Origin: Agrococcus terreus
GTDB taxonomy: Bacteria; Actinomycetota; Actinomycetes; Actinomycetales; Microbacteriaceae
Length of the DNA stretch: 64,000 bases
Direction of reading: 5' to 3'
Assembly (NCBI RefSeq): GCF_014645235.1
Contig: NZ_BMLM01000001.1
Span: 1,736,001 to 1,800,000 of the forward strand
The position numbers were made by a program, and so were the translations under genes. Below the pieces are notes generated by a model, which saw only the letters and a list, made by a program, of their open reading frames with translations, was not told the DNA's origin and did not search any database. Numbering within the stretch: position 1 is the stretch's first letter; each line of letters opens with the position of its first letter. Positions 51,407-61,668 of this stretch are shown here, one piece after another.

Positions 51407-51804
51407 GCGGTCGACGCGTCGGGCTTCATCCAGAACGGCGACCAGTGGTAGCCATCCGGGTCGTCGAACTGCCGCTGGTACATGAACGGGTAGTCGTCGG
51501 TGTCGCCGATCCGACCGCCCGCGGTGCCGGCGCGCTCGACGAGCTCGTCCACCGCCTCCCGGCTGCCGAGGTCGAACGAGACGGTCACCTTGGAGGGGGT
51601 GCCGGGGCCGCCGATCAGGTCCTCGGTACCGCCGACGCTCGCGTACATCTCGCGGCTGCCGAGCATCACGTACTGGTCGGGCGCGATCGCGAAGCACGAC
51701 ACGTTGTCGTCCGACATCTCTGCGTTGAGGGTCCACCCGAGCGCGGTGTAGAAGGCGGTGGCCCGGTGGACGCTCTCGACCGGGCAGGTGATGAAGAGGC
51801 TCAT
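51403..51804 (-). CDS. VOC family protein
   Basis: The 133-residue protein (MSLFITCPVESVHRATAFYT start, TALGWTLNAEMSDDNVSCFA, DDPDGYHWSPFWM end) is a compact glyoxalase-fold protein of the two-half type seen in actinobacterial YcjN/PhnB-like groups. It is coupled to an HxlR regulator by GTGA. The substrate or ligand is unknown. Confidence 0.82.
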   Translation of the reverse strand: MSLFITCPVESVHRATAFYTALGWTLNAEMSDDNVSCFAIAPDQYVMLGSREMYASVGGTEDLIGGPGTPSKVTVSFDLGSREAVDELVERAGTAGGRIGDTDDYPFMYQRQFDDPDGYHWSPFWMKPDASTA

Positions 51805-51854
51805 GCGCTGATGCTTGCAAAATACAAGTGGCGGGTCAAGGGGTCGGACCGGTC

Positions 51855-52526
51855 TCACGGCCGGCAGTCGAAGCGCACCGACACGAGCTTGGGGTGCGGC
51901 GGTCGCCCCGGCTCGGGCAGCAGCCGCGCGACCTCGTCGCTCCAGGACACCCGGGTGTCGTGGGTGCTGTGGTCCGCGTAGACCGAGCGGACCACCCACT
52001 CGACCTGCGCCTCCCCCGGCCGCACGATGCCGTAGGAGCGGTACGAGCCGTGGAAGCCGCCCGAAGCCCCGCTCATCACCACGCGACAGCCTGCCCCGCT
52101 GGTCGGCTCGAGCACCCGATAGGACTCCTGCGACAGCCAGATGCCGAGGTACGCCGACGCGGCGGCCAGCACCGTGCAGCCCAGCAGCACGGGGCTGATG
52201 ATCCGCACCGCGACCGCGCTCGCGCCTCGGCCGGTCCACGGCCCGAGCGTCGGCGCCACGAGCAGCGCGAGCAGCCCGAGCAGGAAGCAGACGAAGGCCA
52301 CCTCCCGGATGTTCGGCACCCAGTCGCCGAGCACGATCGTGACCGCTCCGAGCGCCTCCTCTCGCAGCAGCCCCGCGGGCCAGCCCGCGTCGAGCACGAT
52401 CGGCACGAGCAGGAGGCCGACACCGACCACGCGCACGACCCGAGCCGCGAATGGCCAGCGACGGGGATCGGCCGGCTCGGCCGCGTCCGTCTCGGCGACG
52501 CTGCCTTCGGCTCGAGGATCGCTCAT
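51855..52526 (-). CDS. Predicted membrane protein with extracellular C-domain
   Basis: The 223-residue protein has an acidic N-terminus, three hydrophobic segments (VVRVVGVGLLLVPIVLDAG, VAFVCFLLGLLALLVAPTLG, SPVLLGCTVLAAASAYLGIW) and a soluble C-terminal part (YRVLEPTSGAGCRVVMSGAS, SYGIVRPGEAQVEWVVRSVY). ATG at 52526 chosen over an upstream one because the family-like acidic start follows. I do not recognise it. It is divergent from a lipoprotein gene. Confidence 0.6.
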   Translation of the reverse strand: MSDPRAEGSVAETDAAEPADPRRWPFAARVVRVVGVGLLLVPIVLDAGWPAGLLREEALGAVTIVLGDWVPNIREVAFVCFLLGLLALLVAPTLGPWTGRGASAVAVRIISPVLLGCTVLAAASAYLGIWLSQESYRVLEPTSGAGCRVVMSGASGGFHGSYRSYGIVRPGEAQVEWVVRSVYADHSTHDTRVSWSDEVARLLPEPGRPPHPKLVSVRFDCRP

Positions 52527-52607
52527 GGAGTCATGATGCCCGCTCTGAGGCCGAGCGTGGCGGAACGGCGCTTCCGCAGCGAGCCCCGAATGAGCCATGC
52601 TCGTCTC

Positions 52608-53138
52608 ATGAGACCGATCCTCGTCGCGCTGGTGCTCGGCGGGCTGCTCGCGTCGAGCGCGTGCGCGACAGCCGCGGTGGAGAGCGAGGCCGAGCCTGCG
52701 ACGACCGCGCAGCCCTCAGCGTCGGCACCCGCTGCCGCGACCGAGACGGCCGAGCCGCTGCCTGCCGGCCCGCCTCCCAGTCCGTTCGAGGCGCACAGAA
52801 GCGGCGGCGTCGCGCACCTGACCTCGTTCGACGGGGCGGGCGACGCCGTCGCGCATGAGGTCGTCGCCACGGTCGGATCGGACGGCTGCCTCTACTTCGA
52901 GACCTCCGGACCCCATCCTGGGCCGGAGACGCAGACGTGGCTCGGCGTGATCGGCAACTCCGCGATCGAGGTCGGCGCCGAGGGCCTTCGGGCCGGCTCG
53001 ACAACGATCCCCTACGGCACGCCCTTCGCTGCCAGCAGCACCGCGATCCCGCCGTTCGACGAGATCCCGACCGAGCACGCGCATTCCTGCGGCGGCGCCG
53101 ACCAGGCGTGGTCGATCGACATGGATCTCGCACCGTGA
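52608..53138 (+). CDS. Small lipoprotein
   Basis: The 176-residue product starts MRPILVALVLGGLLASSACA: a signal with lipobox (LASSAC), followed by an Ala/Pro/Thr-rich linker and a compact domain with three Cys (VGSDGCLYFET, HSCGGADQAW). An in-frame ATG at 52590 is an alternative start. Similar small actinobacterial lipoproteins have unknown roles. Its stop overlaps the next start by GTGA, so they form an operon. Confidence 0.65.
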   Translation: MRPILVALVLGGLLASSACATAAVESEAEPATTAQPSASAPAAATETAEPLPAGPPPSPFEAHRSGGVAHLTSFDGAGDAVAHEVVATVGSDGCLYFETSGPHPGPETQTWLGVIGNSAIEVGAEGLRAGSTTIPYGTPFAASSTAIPPFDEIPTEHAHSCGGADQAWSIDMDLAP

Positions 53139-53515
53139 CGCGCCGAACAGAGACTGAGCTCGTGAGCGGCATCGCGGCTCCCGCGCCCAGGAACGGCATC
53201 ACCACGCCCCTCGTCCTGGTGATCGCGCTCGCCGACGTCATGCGCGCCGACTTGCCCGGGTTCGCGAGCGCCGCCGCGCCGAGCGAGGCCGCGTGCGGCG
53301 ATCGGCGCGGATGCGTCGAGGGCGTCGTCGGCGACGGCATCGCCATGTATCGGTTCGCGTCGCTCGACCTCGCGCGGCAGTCCGTCAGCCACGGCGACGC
53401 CGACGTCTACCGGTCGGACCGCCTCGTGCTCGAGCTCGACGAGGGCCTGACCGCAGACGAGCGGCTGCTGCTCGTCCAGAACGTCGAAGGGACCTGGACG
53501 GGGAGCAGCGACTGA
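53135..53515 (+). CDS. Hypothetical protein coupled to the lipoprotein gene
   Basis: The 126-residue product begins with a GTG at 53135 that overlaps the lipoprotein stop. It has one moderately hydrophobic helix (NGITTPLVLVIALADVMRAD), a two-Cys segment (SEAACGDRRGCVEG) and a C-terminal part (YRFASLDLARQSVSHGDADV, LDEGLTADERLLLVQNVEGT). No family recognised. Likely made with the lipoprotein. Confidence 0.5.
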   Translation: MTRRTETELVSGIAAPAPRNGITTPLVLVIALADVMRADLPGFASAAAPSEAACGDRRGCVEGVVGDGIAMYRFASLDLARQSVSHGDADVYRSDRLVLELDEGLTADERLLLVQNVEGTWTGSSD

Positions 53516-53620
53516 ACTCTCGGAACGATCCGTGCATGCTGCATGCCCCCAGGCGTCTGGCGCGCGGCAGTTGCGGGCGACGCCGACGGCACGTGCGGCG
53601 CCGAGCGTCAGCGCCTGCGC

Positions 53621-54319
53621 CTAGCCCTGTGCGTCGACAGCTCCGTCCGGCCCGATCCGAAGCCAGCGGCCCGCCGAGACGACGACCGGATCGGCCTGCG
53701 GGTCACGCACGAGCAGCGCCGACGCGTCGTCGATGAACCAGACCGTGGAGCCGCTCCGCGCCGCGCCGCGCGCTGCCCACGTCTCGCCATCGTGCGGCAT
53801 CCAGTCGGCCCCGAGGTGCCCGAGGAAGATCCAGTCGAACAGCGGCACCGCCGGCTCGACCGCGGCGAGGCCGAACAGGTCGAGCTCGTCCTGGTCGTCG
53901 AAGCTCTCGGCCCAGCGAGGGAGGGCACGCGTGAAGATCATCGAACCGGCGCTCCAGCCCACGTAGACCTTCTCCTCGAGGAGCTCCCCCAGCACGGGCG
54001 CGAGCCCCGTCGCCGACCAGGCGTGCGCGAGCCACAGGTCGCTGCCGCCGTAGCCGAGGATCACGTCGGCCGAGCGCAGCCGCGACGCGACGAGCTCGCG
54101 CGGCCCGGCGAAGAGCGACGCCACGTCGAATTCCGCCCAGCCGAGCGAGCGCAGCGACTCGAGGTGCTCGACGAGGGTCGAGCTGTCGCCGGGGAAGCCG
54201 AGGATCGCGTCGATCACCACCACGACGCGGGATTCTCCGATCGGTCGATCGAGCAGGTCGACGAGGGCGTCGAGCACCACGGGCTCCGAGAGGCCGTTCG
54301 ACGTCAGCAGCATCCGCAT
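53621..54319 (-). CDS. Peptidase S51 / dipeptidase E-like protein
   Basis: The 232-residue protein (MRMLLTSNGLSEPVVLDALV start) has the S51 nucleophile elbow KVYVGWSAGSMIFTRAL with Ser123 and a preceding ADVILGYGGSDLWLAHAW strand, as in aspartyl dipeptidases and cyanophycinases. A catalytic His and Glu would be expected later; WMPHDGETWAARG may hold them. The enzyme would be cytoplasmic. Possible product: alpha-aspartyl dipeptidase or a glutamine-amidotransferase-like relative. Monocistronic, divergent from kdp. Confidence 0.78.
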   Translation of the reverse strand: MRMLLTSNGLSEPVVLDALVDLLDRPIGESRVVVVIDAILGFPGDSSTLVEHLESLRSLGWAEFDVASLFAGPRELVASRLRSADVILGYGGSDLWLAHAWSATGLAPVLGELLEEKVYVGWSAGSMIFTRALPRWAESFDDQDELDLFGLAAVEPAVPLFDWIFLGHLGADWMPHDGETWAARGAARSGSTVWFIDDASALLVRDPQADPVVVSAGRWLRIGPDGAVDAQG

Positions 54320-54413
54320 CCCGGCAGGCTAGCGAGACGCCCGATCGCTCCGGTTGCGTGGCAGTGGCGAGGGATCGACGCGGCGCCCCGTGCTCGCGGC
54401 GCTGCGAGGGATG

Positions 54414-54453
54414 CGTGAGCGTCGTGAGGACGGGCGTGAGGAGTTCGTGAGGC
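54414..54453 (+). promoter_or_regulatory. CGTGAG direct repeats upstream of kdp (candidate KdpE site)
   Basis: Four copies of (G/T)CGTGAG start near 54414, 54423, 54435 and 54446, about 100-135 bases before the first kdp micro-ORF. Spacings between TGAG cores are 9, 12 and 11 bases, close to one helical turn, the arrangement favoured by OmpR/KdpE-type response regulators. Regulatory role is inferred from position only. Confidence 0.4.
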
Positions 54454-54551
54454 TGCGCGCCCGCAACCCATGATCGGAGTGAGATCGAGCGTGGCCCGGA
54501 TCGGGCCCGGCTGCCGCGAGCGGCACCGCATGCACCTCGATTGGACTCCAC

Positions 54552-54635
54552 ATGCTCGACCTCGTCGTCGTCGCCGGCACGATCGCGATCTTCGCGCTCC
54601 TCGGCCTGCTCGTGAAGGCTGCCGACTCGCTGTGA
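54552..54635 (+). CDS. 27-residue membrane micro-protein before kdpF
   Basis: ATG at 54552 encodes [20 protein letters not shown] ending VKAADSL: one transmembrane helix. Such a tiny ORF is common directly upstream of kdpF in actinobacteria, so it is likely genuine. It overlaps the kdpF start (GTGA, 54632-54635). It may stabilise the Kdp complex or regulate it. Confidence 0.6.
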   Translation: MLDLVVVAGTIAIFALLGLLVKAADSL

Positions 54636-54718
54636 TCGCGTTCGACATCATCGCGATCGCCCTCGGCATCGCCGCCCTCGGCCTCCTCCTCCGCACGCTC
54701 GTGCACCCGGAGGGATGA
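54632..54718 (+). CDS. kdpF: K+-transporting ATPase subunit KdpF
   Basis: GTG at 54632 encodes 28 residues ([27 protein letters not shown]): one membrane helix and the LLxxLxxPE ending of KdpF, which stabilises the KdpABC complex. It overlaps the preceding micro-ORF by GTGA and kdpA by ATGA. Confidence 0.85.
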   Translation: MIAFDIIAIALGIAALGLLLRTLVHPEG

Positions 54719-56406
54719 CCGCCGTGGACACGACCACGATCCTCGCCGGGCTCGGTCAGATCGCCGCCCTCCTGCTCCTGCTCGCCCTCGCCTGGAGGCC
54801 GGTGGGCGACGCCATGGCCCGCGCGCTCTCGAGCGAGCGCCACCTCGCCGTCGAGCGCGGCGCATACCGCCTGCTCGGCGTCGACCCGGCCCGCGAGCAG
54901 TCGTGGCAGGCCTACGCCAGGGCGCTGCTCGCCTTCTCGCTCATCAGCGTCCTGCTCGTCTACCTGCTGCAGCGCACCCAGGCGCTCCTGCCGCTCTCGA
55001 ACGGGCTGCCCGCCGTGCCCGAGCCGCTCGCCTTCAACACGGCCGCATCGTTCACCACGAACACGAACTGGCAGTCGTACTCCCCCGAGCTCACGATGGG
55101 CCACCTCGTGCAGCTCGGCGGCCTCACGGTGCAGAACTTCGTCTCCGCAGCGGTCGGCATCGTCGTCGCGGTCGCGCTCATGCGTGGCATCGCCCGCGAG
55201 CGCACCGGCACGATCGGCTCGTTCTGGGTCGACCTCACCCGGGCGTGCGTGCGCATCCTGCTGCCGATCTCGGCCCTCATGGCGCTGCTGCTCGTGCTCG
55301 GCGGCGTCGTGCAGACGCTCTCGCCCTTCGGCACGACGGAGAGCCTGACGGGCGGTCAGGCGACGGTGCCGCTCGGGCCGGTCGCCTCGCAGGAGGCGAT
55401 CAAGCTCCTCGGCACGAACGGCGGCGGCTTCTTCAACGCCAACTCCGCGCATCCGTTCGAGAACCCGACCGCCTGGACGAGCCTGCTGCAGGTCTTCCTG
55501 CTCATGCTCATCCCGGTCGCGCTCACCCGCACCTTCGGCACCATGATCGGCGACCGCCGCCAGGGCCTCGCGATCCTCGGCACGATGGGCGTCCTCTTCG
55601 CCGTCTCGCTCGCCGCCGCCTCGGTCGCCGAGAGCATCGGCGCCGGTACCGCGCCCGAGCTCGCCGGCGGCGCCATGGAGGGCAAGGAGGTGCGCTTCGG
55701 CATCCTCGGCTCGGCGCTCTACGGCACCGCGTCGACCCTCACCTCGACCGGCGCCGTCAACTCGATGCACGACTCGTGGACGGCGTTCGGCGGGATGATG
55801 CCGATGCTGAACATGATGCTCGGCGAGGTCGCCCCCGGCGGCGTCGGCGCCGGCCTCTACGGCATGCTCGTGCTCGCGGTGATCGCGGTCTTCGTGGCCG
55901 GGCTGCTCGTGGGCCGCACGCCCGAGTACCTCGGCAAGCAGATCGGCCCGCGCGAGATGAAGCTCGCCGCGCTCTACATCCTGGTCGGCCCCGCCCTCGT
56001 GCTCGTCGGCACCGCGCTCAGCTTCGCGATCCCCGGCGTGCGGGAGTCGGTGGTCGGCACCTCGATCTGGAACCCGGGCCTCCACGGCCTGTCGGAGGTG
56101 CTGTACGCCTTCACGTCGGCGGCCAACAACAACGGCTCCGCGTTCGCGGGCCTCACCGCCTCCACCGACTGGCTCGCACCCGCGCTCGGCGTGACCATGC
56201 TGCTCGGCCGCTACGTGCCGATCGTGCTCGTGCTCGCCCTCGCCGGCACGCTCGCCGCGCAGGGGCGGCGCCCCGTCACCGTCGGCACGCTCCCCACCCA
56301 TCGGCCGCTGTTCGTCGGCCTACTCGTGGGCGTCACGCTCGTCGTCACGGCGCTCACCTACTTCCCCATCCTCACCCTCGGACCCATCGCGGAGGGCCTC
56401 CTATGA
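54715..56406 (+). CDS. kdpA: K+-transporting ATPase subunit KdpA
   Basis: The 563-residue potassium-translocating subunit has [16 protein letters not shown] and [20 protein letters not shown], parts of the selectivity-filter loops, [20 protein letters not shown], and [16 protein letters not shown] near the end. About ten transmembrane helices are evident. It is distantly related to Ktr/Trk channels. Overlaps kdpF and kdpB by ATGA. Full length. Confidence 0.97.
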   Translation: MTAVDTTTILAGLGQIAALLLLLALAWRPVGDAMARALSSERHLAVERGAYRLLGVDPAREQSWQAYARALLAFSLISVLLVYLLQRTQALLPLSNGLPAVPEPLAFNTAASFTTNTNWQSYSPELTMGHLVQLGGLTVQNFVSAAVGIVVAVALMRGIARERTGTIGSFWVDLTRACVRILLPISALMALLLVLGGVVQTLSPFGTTESLTGGQATVPLGPVASQEAIKLLGTNGGGFFNANSAHPFENPTAWTSLLQVFLLMLIPVALTRTFGTMIGDRRQGLAILGTMGVLFAVSLAAASVAESIGAGTAPELAGGAMEGKEVRFGILGSALYGTASTLTSTGAVNSMHDSWTAFGGMMPMLNMMLGEVAPGGVGAGLYGMLVLAVIAVFVAGLLVGRTPEYLGKQIGPREMKLAALYILVGPALVLVGTALSFAIPGVRESVVGTSIWNPGLHGLSEVLYAFTSAANNNGSAFAGLTASTDWLAPALGVTMLLGRYVPIVLVLALAGTLAAQGRRPVTVGTLPTHRPLFVGLLVGVTLVVTALTYFPILTLGPIAEGLL

Positions 56407-58535
56407 CCGTCACCCAGCACACCCCGACCGACGCGGACACCGCGTCGAACCAGCCCCGCGGCACGCGCCCGAACCGTGCGCTCACCCCTGCGCAGCTCTG
56501 GGCCGCCGTGCCCGGCGCGCTGCGCAAGCTGCATCCGAAGCACATGCTGCGCACGCCGGTCATGCTCATCGTCGAGGCGGGCGCGGCGCTCACCACCGCG
56601 ATCGCACTGGCGCAGCCGTTCCTGCCCGCGGCCGAGGGCCAGCCCTCGCTGCTGTTCACCTGGGCGATCGCCATCTGGCTCTGGCTGACGGTGCTCTTCG
56701 CGAACCTCGCGGAGTCGGTGGCGGAGGGCCGCGGCAAGGCGCAGGCCGACTCCCTGCGGCGGACGCGCACCACCACCGCCGCGCGCCGCCTCGCCGGCTG
56801 GTCGCCCGCCGACCGCGGCGCCGAGGGCGCGCCGCTCGAGGAGGTCGCGTCGAGCGACCTTCGGCTCGGCGACCACGTGGTCGTCGTCGCGGGCGAGGTC
56901 ATCCCCAGCGATGGCGAGATCGTCCACGGCATCGCGAGCGTCGACGAGTCGGCCGTCACCGGCGAGTCGGCGCCGGTCGTGCGCGAGTCGGGCGGCGACC
57001 GCAGCGCCGTCACCGGCGGCACCCGGGTGCTCAGCGACCGGATCGTCGTGCGCATCACGACGAGGCCGGGCGAGAGCTTCGTGGACCGCATGATCGGCCT
57101 CGTCGAGGGCGCCGACCGCCAGCGCACCCCCAACGAGATCGCCCTCGAGATCCTGCTCGCGAGCCTCTCGATCGTCTTCCTCGTCGTGACGCTCACGATC
57201 AACCCGGTCGCCGGCTACGTGGCCGGACCCGTGAGCGTGACGGTGCTCGTGGCCCTGCTCGTGTGCCTGATCCCCACGACCATAGGCGCGCTGCTCAGCG
57301 CGATCGGCATCGCCGGCATGGACCGCCTCGTGCAGCGCAACGTGCTGGCGATGTCGGGGCGCGCCGTCGAGGCAGCGGGCGACGTCTCGACGCTGCTGCT
57401 GGACAAGACCGGCACCATCACGCACGGCAACCGCCGCGCGGTCGCGTTCCTGCCGCTGCCGGCCGTCGACGTCGCCGAGCTCGCCGAGGCCGCCGCGGCC
57501 GGGTCGCTCGCCGATCCGACGCCGGAGGGCGCCTCGATCGTCGACCTCGCGCGCAGCGAGGGGCACCGCGTGGGCGAGACCGAGGGCACGCCGGTGGAGT
57601 TCACGGCGCAGACCCGCATGTCGGGCGTCGACCTGCCGCACGCCCACGGCACCCGCGAGATCCGCAAGGGCGCCTCGAGCGCCGTGCTCGCCTGGCTCGG
57701 GCAGGACGCGGATGCGCCGCTGCAGGAGCTCGTCGACGGCATCGCGCGCTCGGGCGGCACGCCGCTCGTCGTCGCGGAGCGCGTGGGCGAGCTGGCTCGA
57801 CCGCTCGGCGTCGTCCACCTCAAGGACATCGTCAAGGGCGGCCTGCGCGAGCGCTTCGCCGAGCTGCGCGCCATGGGCATCCGCACCGTCATGATCACCG
57901 GCGACAACCGGCTCACCGCCCAGGCGATCGCCGAGGAGGCCGGCGTCGACGACGTGCTCGCGGAGGCGACCCCCGAGGACAAGCTCGCGCTCATCCGGAA
58001 GGAGCAGGAGGGAGGCCGGCTCGTGGCGATGACGGGCGACGGCACGAACGACGCCCCCGCGCTCGCGCAGGCCGACGTCGGGGTCGCGATGAACTCGGGG
58101 ACGTCGGCCGCCAAGGAGGCCGGCAACATGGTCGACCTCGACTCCGATCCGACGAAGCTCATCGACGTCGTGCGGATCGGGAAGCAGCTGCTCGTCACGC
58201 GTGGCGCCCTCACGACCTTCTCGATCGCGAACGACCTCGCGAAGTACTTCGCGATCATCCCCGCGATGTTCGCGGTCGCGCTCCCCCAGCTCGCACCCCT
58301 CAACGTCATGCAGCTGTCGTCGCCCGCATCGGCCATCCTCTCGGCCGTGATCTTCAACGCGCTCGTCATCGTCGCGCTCGTGCCGCTCGCGCTCCGCGGC
58401 GTCCGCACCCGCGCCGAGGGCGCCTCCCGGATGCTCTCGCGCAACCTGCTCGTCTACGGGCTCGGCGGCGTCGTCGCACCCTTCATCGGCATCAAGCTCA
58501 TCGACCTCGTCGTGAGCCTCATCCCGGGCCTCTGA
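56403..58535 (+). CDS. kdpB: K+-transporting ATPase subunit KdpB (P-type ATPase)
   Basis: The 710-residue P-type ATPase has the actuator TGES ([15 protein letters not shown]), the phosphorylation motif [12 protein letters not shown] with Asp334, the Lys/nucleotide-binding region ([24 protein letters not shown]) and the hinge [20 protein letters not shown]. It couples ATP hydrolysis to K+ uptake through KdpA. ATG at 56403 overlaps kdpA. Full length. Confidence 0.98.
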   Translation: MTVTQHTPTDADTASNQPRGTRPNRALTPAQLWAAVPGALRKLHPKHMLRTPVMLIVEAGAALTTAIALAQPFLPAAEGQPSLLFTWAIAIWLWLTVLFANLAESVAEGRGKAQADSLRRTRTTTAARRLAGWSPADRGAEGAPLEEVASSDLRLGDHVVVVAGEVIPSDGEIVHGIASVDESAVTGESAPVVRESGGDRSAVTGGTRVLSDRIVVRITTRPGESFVDRMIGLVEGADRQRTPNEIALEILLASLSIVFLVVTLTINPVAGYVAGPVSVTVLVALLVCLIPTTIGALLSAIGIAGMDRLVQRNVLAMSGRAVEAAGDVSTLLLDKTGTITHGNRRAVAFLPLPAVDVAELAEAAAAGSLADPTPEGASIVDLARSEGHRVGETEGTPVEFTAQTRMSGVDLPHAHGTREIRKGASSAVLAWLGQDADAPLQELVDGIARSGGTPLVVAERVGELARPLGVVHLKDIVKGGLRERFAELRAMGIRTVMITGDNRLTAQAIAEEAGVDDVLAEATPEDKLALIRKEQEGGRLVAMTGDGTNDAPALAQADVGVAMNSGTSAAKEAGNMVDLDSDPTKLIDVVRIGKQLLVTRGALTTFSIANDLAKYFAIIPAMFAVALPQLAPLNVMQLSSPASAILSAVIFNALVIVALVPLALRGVRTRAEGASRMLSRNLLVYGLGGVVAPFIGIKLIDLVVSLIPGL

Positions 58536-58553
58536 GCTCGGAACGGAGCCATC

Positions 58554-59159
58554 ATGCGCACCCTGCTGCAGACCCACCTCACCGCCCTCCGCGCCCTCGT
58601 CGTCGCCACCCTGGTGCTCGGCCTCGGCTACACCCTGCTCATCACCGGCGCCGCGCAGGCGCTGCTGCCCGCGCAGGCGAACGGCTCGCTCGTGCGCGAG
58701 CCCGAGGGCCGTGTCGTCGGCTCGGCGCTCATCGGCCAGTCGTGGTCCGACGAGCAGGGCGAGCCGCTGCCCGAGTGGTTCCAGTCGCGTCCCTCCGCGG
58801 CCGGCGACGGCTACGACGGCGGCGTCTCGAGCGGCTCGAACCTCGGCCCCGAGAACGAGGACCTCATCGCCTCGATCGAGGAGCGACGAGCCGCGGTCGC
58901 CGCCTTCGAAGGCGTCGATCCGACCGACGTGCCCGCCGACGCGCTCACCGCCTCCGGCTCCGGCCTCGACCCGCACATCAGCCCCGCGTATGCGCAGCTG
59001 CAGGTGGCTCGCGTCGCCGAGGCCCGCGGCCTGCCCGAGGCCGAGGTCGCGGCGCTCGTGGAGCGTAGGATCGCGGGGCGCGACCTCGGGTTCCTCGGCG
59101 ACCCGAGCGTGAACGTGCTCGAGCTCAACCTGGCGCTCGACGAGCTCGCGAGGGGGTGA
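58554..59159 (+). CDS. kdpC: K+-transporting ATPase subunit KdpC
   Basis: The 201-residue protein has one N-terminal membrane helix (LVVATLVLGLGYTLLITGAA) and the KdpC extracellular domain (RVVGSALIGQSW, FQSRPSAAGDGYDG, SGSNLGPENEDL, GSGLDPHISPAYAQLQVARV). It acts as a stabilising subunit of KdpFABC. Starts 18 bases after kdpB. Confidence 0.96.
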   Translation: MRTLLQTHLTALRALVVATLVLGLGYTLLITGAAQALLPAQANGSLVREPEGRVVGSALIGQSWSDEQGEPLPEWFQSRPSAAGDGYDGGVSSGSNLGPENEDLIASIEERRAAVAAFEGVDPTDVPADALTASGSGLDPHISPAYAQLQVARVAEARGLPEAEVAALVERRIAGRDLGFLGDPSVNVLELNLALDELARG

Positions 59160-59163
59160 CGGC

Positions 59164-61668
59164 ATGGCCCGAGGCGCGCTGCGCGTGCTGCTGGGCGCCG
59201 CTCCCGGCGTCGGCAAGACCTTCGCCATGCTGGAGGAGGGGCACCAGCTGCGCGCCTCGGGTCGCGACGTCGTCGCGGCCGTCATCGAGACGCACGGCCG
59301 CGAGGCCACAGCCGCGCTCGTCGACGGCCTCGAGGTCGTGCCGCGCCGCGAGGTGCGGCACCGCGGCGTCGATCTGCACGAGATGGACCTGCAAGCGGTC
59401 CTCGACCGCGCTCCCGACGTCGCGCTCGTCGACGAGCTGGCGCACACGAACGCGCCGGGCGTCCTGCACGAGAAGCGCTGGCAGGACGTGGAGGCGCTCC
59501 TCGCGGCGGGCATCGACGTCGTCTCGACCGTCAACGTGCAGCACCTCGAATCGCTCGGCGACGTGGTCGAGCAGATCACCGGCGTCCGGCAGCGGGAGAC
59601 CGTGCCGGACGCCGTGCTGCGCGCCGCCGACCGCATCGAGCTGGTCGACCTCCAGCCGCAGGCGCTCCGCGCGCGGCTCGAGGCCGGTGTCGTGTACCCG
59701 GCGGCGCGCGTCGACGCGGCGCTCTCGAACTACTTCCGCCTCGGCAACCTCACGGCCCTCCGTGAGCTGGCGCTCCTCTGGCTCGCCGACGAGGTCGATC
59801 AGGCGCTGCAGCGCTACCGCGAGCAGCAGGGCATCGACGCGGCGTGGGAGGCGCGCGAGCGCGTCGTCGTCGCGCTCACGGGCGGCCCCGAGGGCGAGAC
59901 GCTGCTGAAGCGCGGCGCACGCGTGGCGGCCCGCTCGGCCGGCGGCGACCTGCTCGCCGTGCATGTGCAGCGCCAGGACGGGCTGGTCGACCGCGATCCC
60001 GCCGCGCTCGCAGCGCAGCACGCGCTCGTCGAGCGCCTCGGCGGCACCTTCCACACCGTCGTCGGCGACGACGTGCCGAGGGCGCTCGTGCAGTTCGCCC
60101 GCGCGAGCCACGCCACCCAGCTCGTCATCGGCGCGAGCCGCCGCGGCTGGCTCCAGACCGCGCTCACCGGACCCGGGATCGGGCAGGCCGTCGTGCGGGA
60201 GTCCGGCGACATCGACGTGCACATGGTCGCCCACGCGGCGGCCGCGTCGGGCCGCCGCCTGCCCTCGCTGCCCGACGCCCCGCTCTCGCGCGCGCGGCAG
60301 CTGGCCGGGTGGGCCACCGCTGCCCTCGGCATCCCCCTGCTCGTCTGGGGCCTGTACCTCGGCGCCGAGGCGGCCTCCATCGCCGCCGACGCGCTCCTGC
60401 TGCAGCTCGGCGTGGTCGTCGTCGCCCTCATCGGCGGCATCTGGGCCGCGTCGTTCGCCGCCCTGCTCTCGGGCGCGCTGTTCCTGTTCGTGCTCGTCGA
60501 CCCGGCGTTCAGGCTCGCCGTCGCCGAACCCTGGCACGTGGTCGCCGTCGTCGTCTTCTTCGTGTCGGCGCTGCTCGTCTCCTGGGTGGTCGACCGCGCC
60601 GCCCGCACCACACGGGCCGCCGGCCGCTCTGCGGCCGAGTCCGAGCTGCTCGCCGCGATCTCCTCGGGTGTGCTCGGCGGGCAGGACTCGATCGACGCGA
60701 TCGTCGCGCGCACCCGCGAGGCGCTCGGGCTGACGGGCGTCCGGCTCGTGCAGGGAGAGCACGCGATCGCGCTCGACGGCCTGCCCGTCGACGGCGCGGG
60801 CGAGAGCGGGCGGGAGCCGCTCTCGATCGACGTGGGCGGCGGTGCTGTGCTCGAGCTCCACGGCCGGCTGCTCGACGCCGACGAGCGGCGCGTGCTGGAG
60901 GTGGTCGTCCACCAGCTGGCCGCCTCGCTCCAGCATCGCTCGGTCGCGGCCGTCGCGAGCGAGCTCGAGCCGCTCGCCGAGCAGGACCGCGTGCGCGCGG
61001 CCCTGCTGCGCGCCGTGAGCCACGACCTCCGCCGCCCGCTCGCCGCCGCGGCGGCGTCCGTCGGCGCGCTCCGCTCGGCGTCGATCCCCCTCGGCGAGGC
61101 CGAGCGCGCCGAGCTGCTCGAGACCGCCGACGAGAGCCTCGCGACCCTCGGCCGCCTCGTGACCGACCTGCTCGACGTCAGCCGCGTCGAGGCGGGCGCG
61201 CTCGCCGTCGCCGCCCGCGCCGTCGACGTGGACGCGGCGATCCTGCCCGCGCTCGAGGAGGTCGGCGCCGGCCCGGTCGCCGTCGCGCTCGAGCTGGAGG
61301 CGGTGCCCGCGGTGGTCGCCGACCCGGTGCTGCTGCAGCGCGTGCTCGTGAACCTGCTCACGAACGCGGTGCGGCACAGCCCCGCAGGGCGGGCCGTGAC
61401 CGTCGCGACGAGCGCGTTCGGCGGCCACGTCGAGGTGCGCCTGACCGATCACGGCCCCGGGATCGCGCTCGCCGACCGCGACCGGGCGTTCGTGCCGTTC
61501 CAGCGGCTCGGCGACACCGACAACGACACGGGGCTGGGCCTCGGCCTCGCGCTCTCGCGCGGCTTCGCCGAGGCCATGGGAGGCTCGCTCGAGGCCGAGA
61601 CCACGCCCGGCGGCGGCCTGACCATGGTGGTGCGGCTCCGCATCGCCGATCCGGAGGTGCTCGCGTGA
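59164..61668 (+). CDS. kdpD: Sensor histidine kinase KdpD
   Basis: The 834-residue protein has an N-terminal KdpD domain with Walker A (LLGAAPGVGKTFAML), VALVDELAHTNAPG, a universal-stress-protein domain (about residues 210-360), a short four-helix membrane domain (about 380-480), a GAF-like part and a C-terminal kinase with LRAVSHDLRRPLAAAAAS, phosphorylated at His620, then N, G1 and G2 boxes (NLLTNAVRHSP, DHGPGIALADRD, GLGLGLALSRGF). It senses low K+/ionic stress and phosphorylates KdpE. Four bases after kdpC. Confidence 0.97.
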   Translation: MARGALRVLLGAAPGVGKTFAMLEEGHQLRASGRDVVAAVIETHGREATAALVDGLEVVPRREVRHRGVDLHEMDLQAVLDRAPDVALVDELAHTNAPGVLHEKRWQDVEALLAAGIDVVSTVNVQHLESLGDVVEQITGVRQRETVPDAVLRAADRIELVDLQPQALRARLEAGVVYPAARVDAALSNYFRLGNLTALRELALLWLADEVDQALQRYREQQGIDAAWEARERVVVALTGGPEGETLLKRGARVAARSAGGDLLAVHVQRQDGLVDRDPAALAAQHALVERLGGTFHTVVGDDVPRALVQFARASHATQLVIGASRRGWLQTALTGPGIGQAVVRESGDIDVHMVAHAAAASGRRLPSLPDAPLSRARQLAGWATAALGIPLLVWGLYLGAEAASIAADALLLQLGVVVVALIGGIWAASFAALLSGALFLFVLVDPAFRLAVAEPWHVVAVVVFFVSALLVSWVVDRAARTTRAAGRSAAESELLAAISSGVLGGQDSIDAIVARTREALGLTGVRLVQGEHAIALDGLPVDGAGESGREPLSIDVGGGAVLELHGRLLDADERRVLEVVVHQLAASLQHRSVAAVASELEPLAEQDRVRAALLRAVSHDLRRPLAAAAASVGALRSASIPLGEAERAELLETADESLATLGRLVTDLLDVSRVEAGALAVAARAVDVDAAILPALEEVGAGPVAVALELEAVPAVVADPVLLQRVLVNLLTNAVRHSPAGRAVTVATSAFGGHVEVRLTDHGPGIALADRDRAFVPFQRLGDTDNDTGLGLGLALSRGFAEAMGGSLEAETTPGGGLTMVVRLRIADPEVLA

